From Lingula anatina (taxonomy: Eukaryota > Brachiopoda > Lingulata > Lingulida > Lingulidae): 64,000 nt of DNA. The stretch lies in NCBI RefSeq assembly GCF_001039355.2, contig NW_019773736.1, positions 1,281,434 to 1,345,433 of the forward strand, in the 5' to 3' direction. This document shows, one piece after another, positions 60,501-64,000 of this stretch. The notes beneath the pieces are model-generated. The model was not told the origin of the DNA. It worked only from the letters and a program-made list of their open reading frames with translations, and did not search any database. Both the position numbers and the translations under genes were made by a program. How positions within the stretch are numbered: position 1 is the first letter of the stretch; each line of letters opens with the position of its first letter.

Positions 60501-60522
60501 AGAGACTATGCCACCCTGCCAT
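27344..60522 (-). CDS. TBC1D2: TBC1D2-like Rab GTPase-activating protein with C-terminal ARHGEF10/JIP3-type beta-propeller, 30 exons
   Basis: Exons, 5' to 3': 60522-60471, 60286-60109, 59768-59696, 58240-58154, 57311-57152, 56028-55842, 55413-55345, 55104-54976, 54463-54332, 54074-53942, 53532-53462, 52473-52284, 51894-51742, 51344-51255, 50963-50839, 50489-50279, 36520-36341, 35901-35764, 35420-35351, 33714-33623, 33446-33349, 33101-32981, 32815-32679, 32304-32112, 31691-31489, 31063-30948, 30653-28665, 28366-28165, 28006-27919, 27559-27344. Phases agree at every junction, giving 1960 residues. Domains (approximate residues): PH 9-101, Ser-rich linker 101-245, coiled coil 250-400, TBC 495-740, propeller segments 787-1090, acidic insertion 1130-1792, final propeller segment 1793-1930. 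TBC1D2 proteins inactivate Rab7-type GTPases on late endosomes. Vertebrate members, as I remember them, end soon after the TBC domain. The alternative is two genes that merely share phase. The start ATG follows an in-frame TAG directly. Confidence 0.82.
28665..30653 (-). other. Giant acidic low-complexity exon (about 663 residues) inside the propeller region
   Basis: A single 1989 bp exon begins after TTCCAG with ENSRFPQLGAPTRQAISDSAL and ends at a GTCAGT donor after EEERGST. The translated stretch is rich in Glu, Asp, Ser, Asn and Lys and has no recognisable domain, transmembrane helix or Cys pattern. It contains many candidate casein-kinase-type Ser/Thr sites (for example SSEVTDIDLDGS). By position it separates the main propeller exons from a final propeller-like segment, so it is probably a disordered loop. 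Its size stands out against the other exons (52-216 bp). Confidence 0.75.
34140..34250. mobile_element. Diverged fragment of the CAGGCCYGTAGCCAG family
   Basis: GAGGACCTTTTCCAGTCAAA, GGGGCAGTACTTTTGTAACC and CCCCCTGCCTATGGCC correspond in order to the right half of the element at 41421-41570. The left half is not clearly recognisable. It lies in an intron of the TBC1D2-like gene. Confidence 0.5.
35085..35312. mobile_element. Foldback MITE-like element (CATTCA/ATGGCCGACCC family)
   Basis: ATGGCCGACCCCCTTGAAA on the left and TTTCAAGTGGTCAGC on the right are inverted partners, as are GCGCATTCAGAAGTTG and CAACTTTGGTTGTGAATGCG. It shares the ATGGCCGACCCC core with the element at 903-1222. It lies 31 bp upstream (+ coordinates) of exon 35420-35351. 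Confidence 0.7.
40398..40527 (+). promoter_or_regulatory. Possible core promoter and 5' UTR of the nested fibrinogen-domain gene
   Basis: A TATA-like CATAAATAAG at 40400-40409 precedes a purine-rich stretch (GAGAGAGAGAAAAAGAGACA) that would be 5' UTR before the ATG at 40528. The ATG has A at -3. The position of the start site is inferred. Confidence 0.3.
40528..49346 (+). CDS. Secreted coiled-coil protein with C-terminal fibrinogen-related domain (angiopoietin-like architecture), nested gene
   Basis: Three exons (40528-40769, 46959-48484, 48712-49346) with consistent phases give 800 residues. MKPSAPFQVHFFYVLLLFFV-KLCSG is a signal peptide. The large second exon encodes a long coiled-coil region, interrupted near residues 220-260 by a Thr/Ser-rich mucin-like stretch (TTTTTASTTLPSSTSSSS). 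Exon 3 is a complete fibrinogen C domain starting DCQEKNYNGNQLTG, with GGWTFIQRRLDGSVEF, the calcium-site motif DRDND, and cysteines in STHCAKFY and WYKHCHYSNLNGRY. Angiopoietin-like proteins and invertebrate fibrinogen-related lectins share this layout; which ligand or receptor is bound cannot be told. It lies wholly inside, and opposite to, the TBC1D2-like intron 50278-36521. Confidence 0.9.
41421..41570. mobile_element. Short foldback element with CAGGCCCGTAGCCAG inverted termini
   Basis: TCAGGCCCGTAGCCAG at the left is matched by CTGGCTACGGGCCTGA at the right, a near-perfect 16 bp terminal inverted repeat. The 150 bp element is intact and lies in intron 1 of the nested fibrinogen-domain gene. 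Two older relatives occur at 6877 and 34140. Confidence 0.82.
42658..42702. repeat. (GT)n microsatellite, interrupted
   Basis: Two GT runs separated by GCGTGCAAAGGTGCACGT, in intron 1 of the nested gene. Confidence 0.85.
46075..46117. repeat. (AT)n microsatellite
   Basis: About 21 AT units in intron 1 of the nested fibrinogen-domain gene. Confidence 0.95.
47362..47482 (+). repeat. Thr/Ser-rich low-complexity coding stretch in the fibrinogen-domain gene
   Basis: Repeated ACA/ACT/TCA/TCT codons encode a mucin-like linker (TTTVVTSSSLPPTTTTTAS). It separates two coiled-coil blocks and is a likely O-glycosylated spacer by analogy with other secreted lectins. Confidence 0.6.
48498..48535 (+). repeat. 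(AAT)n microsatellite in intron 2 of the fibrinogen-domain gene
   Basis: About 13 copies of AAT/TAA lie just after the GTAAGT donor at 48485. If the intron is retained, the repeat reads as poly-Asn in frame and translation stops at 48667-48669, before the fibrinogen domain. The spliced form, which restores the domain with DCQEKNY, is favoured. Confidence 0.9.
51676..51730. repeat. (GT)n/(GTGC)n microsatellite next to a TBC exon
   Basis: GT repeats grade into GTGCGTGC and CATGCATG units, ending 12 bp from the donor side of exon 51894-51742. Confidence 0.9.
52487..53010. repeat. Degenerate ~60-70 bp minisatellite in a TBC1D2-like intron
   Basis: Repeated phrases ACATTGTGTTAGTTGAGATA, ACAGTCCCAGAGTTAACTG and TGTGGATAACATTGTGTTAG recur through 500 bp between exons 53532-53462 and 52473-52284. 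It has the TGTGTTAGKT word in common with the GABBR1 intron minisatellite. Confidence 0.65.
53286..53390. repeat. (GT)n/(GAGT)n microsatellite
   Basis: Interrupted GT and GAGTGT units followed by GAGAGAGAG, about 70 bp from exon 53532-53462 of the TBC1D2-like gene. Confidence 0.9.
53942..55413 (-). other. TBC1D2: Coiled-coil segment of the TBC1D2-like protein
   Basis: Four exons (55413-55345, 55104-54976, 54463-54332, 54074-53942) encode a heptad-rich stretch: DRRVTELERELMKVKAEL, ESKLREALERKDAARLEV, LQEKTRVLQNQNRFLNEEV, LRQLEREKFQDQEKK, then LEAEIDQWKRDYLFVLQST. The last phrase closely parallels the segment before the TBC domain in vertebrate TBC1D2/TBC1D2B. In mammalian TBC1D2 (Armus) the coiled coil contacts Rac1. 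Confidence 0.75.
56029..57151 (-). other. TBC1D2-like intron, nothing recognised
   Basis: Lies between the Ser-rich linker exons. No coding potential, repeats or motifs stood out. Confidence 0.5.
58241..59695 (-). other. TBC1D2-like intron, mostly featureless
   Basis: No exon-like segment was seen between the PH exons and the linker exon at 58240-58154. A single GTAGAGGGCAGCAATG near 59222-59238 resembles the CTCF core. Confidence 0.45.
59696..60522 (-). other. TBC1D2: PH domain exons (1-3) of the TBC1D2-like protein
   Basis: Exon 1 reads MAGWHSLSGYLYYRPGG and contributes the GYL first strand. Exon 2 continues AFGRIKPKKRYWYVFDDSQG, LLCFKNANEAKKS and VDIKDATISLSLDQNNQFIV. Exon 3 gives SIEGKEFYLTADNHESMMIW-LLGLQ, with the conserved C-terminal helix Trp of PH domains. 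The phase-1 donor of exon 1 (GTTTGT) fits the phase of exon 2 and the GYL-to-RYW spacing matches human TBC1D2, which supports this small first exon. In mammals this PH domain targets membranes. Confidence 0.8.
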
Positions 60523-60790
60523 CTAGTGACAGAATTCCATATGGTGCCATCTATGGTGTAAATGTAGGAAAGTACGTGTTGCCATCTGGTGAGTAAATGC
60601 TGTTCACACTGCTGCCATCAAAGGAGTAAATATATTATTCACTGAGCTGTTATCTTGATGCCCAATTCCCTGCGATTTATGATGCCATTTGGGGATTATA
60701 GCTGCAATAACAACTATGCTGCCATCTACAGGGAAAACACATTGTTCTCTGCTGCCATCTGGTGGTTGGTCATAAAAGAATGTTAATACT
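60512..60790 (-). promoter_or_regulatory. ~35 bp tandem repeat with CTCF-like core at the TBC1D2-like gene start
   Basis: GCCATCT-like cores recur on the + strand at 60519, 60546, 60581, 60614, 60684, 60721 and 60754, with a weaker one near 60647, so spacing is about 27-37 bp. On the minus strand they read CACTAGATGGCAGG, CACCAGATGGCAAC, ACCACCAGATGGCAGCAG and similar. This resembles the conserved animal CTCF core CCASYAGRKGGCR (from memory). All copies face the same way. The presumed ATG of the gene (60522) lies inside the first core. Confidence 0.55.
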
Positions 60791-62379
60791 CCTCTCTCAT
60801 GAAAATGAATTATCTTCAATGCTGTGGATGAGTCGGTTTCCTTCGTTTTAAATAATCTTCAAGGTTCTATCTGAAATACAGACAAAAAAGGTTATTACAA
60901 ATAACACAGTTCCTTGCAAATGTTTAATATGTCTGACAACATCAGCTTTCCATGATAACTGATACTTTAAAAGATCCTGGAAACATGCACATACAAGACA
61001 TTAGATGGTATTTTAGGCTTGCACAGTTCTGTTTAACCTACCCGTCCATATTGCATATTGAAAAAAAAGAGAAAAAAGAGTATAGATCTTACAGAATCTA
61101 TGGTGGAAATGCCCTTTGCAGTTTGCAAAATGTTAGAAGTCTTAGCATATTAAATCTACCACCTATAGCCCAGCTAGGCTGCACCACAGGTAAACACAAA
61201 GTCCTCCAATGAAATCAGCATACCTTAAGCTTGCAAACCAAATGTTCAGACATCTAACAGACAACATAAATAAATAAGGCCCTTAATCTTAACGTAAACA
61301 CTTCTTAATCATGTCAGTCACCTCCAGAATGCCATTACATACTTCACTGTGATTTTTACCTTATATCTTATTGATATTCTTATATCCCTAATTGCCCTGT
61401 CATAATTAAGACCTTGGTATCATGCACATGTCTTCACTTACAGTATGTGTACATGTGAGTTTTATTCCTTATAACAGAGGTGTTTGTGCATGCATGCATG
61501 CATGATCGTGCGACAAATATTCAATCTTTCAATTTTTTTTGCCAACAAAATATCAAAATATCAATGTTCTAACAGACTGCTATCAAATTTTCATGCTATG
61601 TTTATCTAGAATTAGCAGTAAAGTGCAGCTACAATGCTGGTAGAGATATTCATACAGAAACAGTACCTCATGTTATCAGGCAACATGTGATTCCAGGTTC
61701 CACTTTCAATGAGCCACAAATACTTTAGGAATATCTACATATAAGTTGAACTGCAGACACCATGAAACTAGAAGTCCTACTATAGAGTATTGAGTTCTGT
61801 TGGTCATGTGGAACCCCCAACAACTTAATTTGTTAGAGATATTATTACATCTCTGTTTTCAAGCGGGCCATACATCTAGTCTTCACATCAAAATGACATA
61901 AACATGTAGAGTAAAATTTAAAAAATGAAAAATTCAACAATGTTTTCTTGTTGTTGTTGGGGGGGGGGGGGGGGGGGGGGTAGTACTCGAGTTCTCAGGC
62001 ATGAATTNGGGGATGGGTGGGTGGGGGGTGGGGGGAGGGGGGGGAAGGGGGGGGGGGGGTTAATGAGGTATAAGTTATGCTGATAACTGAAAGCAGGTTG
62101 CAACCCTGCTTTTCTTTGCCAAGTTCACCTGTCATTCCAAACAAGTGCTCACATATATCAGATTTCTAAGCTGCATAAACATAAAACAGGACTAAAAAAC
62201 ATTAATACAAAACCCTCCAGTGATTAATAGTTAGTTAATGTTCTTTAATAGACACTTGTATGTCAAAACTTGTGCAACCAATGTCTAACTCAAGTGGGGT
62301 ACGAACTCCATCTCTTATCACATGAGCACCTATCCCAGGTGAATGTTACCGAGTCAAGGTCACCAGGTAAAACGTAAAC
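60523..62379. other. Divergent intergenic region between the TBC1D2-like gene and the hydrolase gene
   Basis: The two genes point away from each other with 1.86 kb between start codons. The left part is the CTCF-like tandem repeat and the middle is ordinary AT-rich DNA with GCATGCATGCATG near 61490. The right part contains the G-run. No further exon was recognised. Confidence 0.6.
61959..62060. repeat. Poly-G tract with an ambiguous base
   Basis: Long G runs broken by TAGTACTCGAGTTCTCAGGC and GGTGGGTGG units, with an N at 62008. It may form G-quadruplex DNA and its length is probably not reliable in the assembly. Confidence 0.85.
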
Positions 62380-63947
62380 ATGGGGTATTGGTGTTTCTAT
62401 TTGTTGTATTTGGTTCTTGTTCACCAAAGTATCTGCCAAACTACCGACCCAACTAGCTTTGAGAACCTGACAAAAACAATTGATAAGTATGCAAAAGAGG
62501 TGCTGGCTTGTAATGGGTCTGAAGTGGTCTCCCTCGCCCTTACCGTGGTCAAAAATGGTACAACAGTACTGGCCAAGTCGTATGGTTATGCAGACTATGT
62601 GAAGAAGATAAAGGCCACTGATGAGACCAAGTTCTGTATTGCGTCTTGCTCCAAGGCTTTCACAACAACTCTACTCGCAAAACTCTTAGATCGAAACAAA
62701 AGGTAAATATATCCATGTAAATTAATTACGCAAAAAAATACACCCGGTCAATGCTAATGAACGACAACCTGATAAGCTGCTTAAGAGAATATAACCAAAA
62801 CCATACCTTGAAAGGAGGGATAAATTTAAGTTTTTGTATTTGAACACTGACTGTGTTCAACACATGCTATCCACTGACCTTAAATAGCCCTTTACACTCT
62901 GTTCATGTTTGCTCACTGAACCTTTAAAAAGGTCTTTTCTCTTATCAAGTAGTAAAGGTCCTACAGCATTACCCAATGTCCACTGTATCTGTATCTGTAT
63001 CCATTACATGTATATTTAGTGAGATTAAATGTATAAATATGAAATAAACCAATTCTTCAAGTTACACTTGTTCTCATGTACTGGTATCTCACAGACCAGT
63101 AAATTGTGTACTACATGTACTTCTTAATACTAGAGTACAAGTGATGTGCTTGATACCCATGCTAACCACAACTTAATGTCCACTCCAGCCATACATTTGA
63201 CTCCAAGGTGAAGGACATCTTGCCAGACCTGTTGCTAGGTGACAACTACACCACATACCATGTCACCATACGAGACTTGGTGTCTCATCGGACGGGTATG
63301 AGCAGACACGACTTTGCCTGGGTACTAGGTGGACTTACCAGGGACACTTTCTTCAGGTGAGTAATAGTAATTATAAGTACAAAATCAAAACTGCTTAGCA
63401 CTCAAATTTGTTCTTTTTTTTTTCAATTTGACATCAAAAACTGACATATTTTTCAATGATTATGGTACATAATTTTTACATGTTAGAGTTACATTTTACA
63501 TCTTGCATTAGAAAGGCATCAAACACTGAATCAGCTGCGCAGTTGTACTATAAATGGAACAGCATATATAAGCTTGGTGCTTTGACATTTACTTTCAAGA
63601 CATGAATGGCGTGATTGCACATACACTGTATATGAATTCAGTTATCCAAAGACAACATGTAATGCACTTTCATTTTTACTTTTAAGACATATACAATACA
63701 TGAATGCCACATACGGCTTCCGCGACCAGGTCATCTACAACAACTGGATGTATGGAATAGCTAGCCGTGTGGCTGAGGCACTGGGAGGGAAACCATTCCA
63801 AGTGTTGCTGCAGGAAGAAATCCTGGACCCCCTGGATATGAAACGGACAACCCAAATCTATGACCTGAAGCCAGAGGGGAAGGACTATGCCAAGTTTTAT
63901 TATGTGACTGATGAGGGACCCAAGGAGGTTGATGTCCAATTGTATAG
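62380..63947 (+). CDS. Secreted serine beta-lactamase-like hydrolase (LACTB/PBP fold), 3' partial
   Basis: Three exons are visible: 62380-62702, 63189-63356 and 63687-63947, each joined through a split Ser/Arg codon, with the next donor GTAAAA at 63948. The protein starts MGYWCFYLLYLVLVHQSICQ, a signal peptide, and ATG has A at -3. The active-site SxxK motif is SCSK (Ser89, Lys92) within FCIASCSKAF. A second motif, YNN in QVIYNNWMYG, fits the YxN triad of class C beta-lactamase/penicillin-binding folds. IRDLVSHRTGM is the typical LLsHtSGl-like phrase of these hydrolases. In animals this family includes LACTB and many uncharacterised secreted members; the substrate is unknown. The KTG/HxG motif and C-terminus lie past the window end. 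Confidence 0.88.
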
Positions 63948-63952
63948 GTAAA

Positions 63953-63953
<1 letters not shown>

Positions 63954-64000
<47 letters not shown>
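63954..64000. repeat. (GA)n microsatellite at the window edge
   Basis: At least 22 GA units starting 6 bp after the splice donor of the third hydrolase exon and running off the window. Confidence 0.95.

Noticed and set aside
1-64000. tRNA, rRNA, CRISPR arrays, bacterial operons, attachment sites
   Set aside because: None was seen when scanning both strands by eye; the sequence is intron-rich animal DNA.

Overview
The window is animal (metazoan) nuclear DNA. It is AT-rich, and its genes are split into many small exons with GT/AG introns, separated by microsatellites, foldback elements and decayed retroelements. Gene content (GABA-B receptor, TBC1D2-type Rab-GAP, a fibrinogen-domain protein, a DUF268 protein and a beta-lactamase-fold serine hydrolase) together with the repeat style suggests a marine invertebrate, probably a lophotrochozoan. 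That placement is inference; no species-specific marker is visible. No prokaryotic features, CRISPR arrays or rRNA/tRNA genes were seen.

Layout. (1) About 1-2921 is non-coding DNA with foldback elements. (2) 2922-14162 (+) holds 16 exons of a GABA-B receptor subunit 1 gene whose 5' exons lie outside the window. (3) 15916-17656 (-) is a two-exon membrane-anchored DUF268 protein. (4) About 17700-27300 is gene-free and repeat-rich: a tandemly duplicated locus (A-B, A'-B') interrupted by a 5.7 kb insert bounded by two direct copies of a ~1.8 kb repeat. One copy contains a 5'-truncated Penelope-like element with a GIY-YIG domain and a recognisable hammerhead ribozyme. (5) 27344-60522 (-) is one ~33 kb gene that I could follow through 30 exons with uninterrupted reading frame. 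It encodes an N-terminal PH domain, coiled coil and TBC Rab-GAP domain (TBC1D2 family) that continue into a beta-propeller resembling ARHGEF10/ARHGEF17/JIP3, with a ~660-residue acidic insertion before the last propeller segment. (6) 40528-49346 (+) is a three-exon secreted coiled-coil/fibrinogen-domain protein lying antisense inside the 13.8 kb intron that splits the TBC domain. (7) 62380-63947 (+) is the 5' part of a secreted serine beta-lactamase-like hydrolase, divergent from the TBC1D2-like gene.

The most interesting observations are the predicted PH-TBC-propeller protein; a ~35 bp tandem repeat with a CTCF-like core at the start codon of that gene; the nested antisense gene inside the TBC domain; and the occupied and empty versions of the same duplicated locus, which date the 5.7 kb insertion relative to the duplication. 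Exon boundaries were derived by hand from splice consensus, frame continuity and remembered family sequences. No alignment or transcript data were available.
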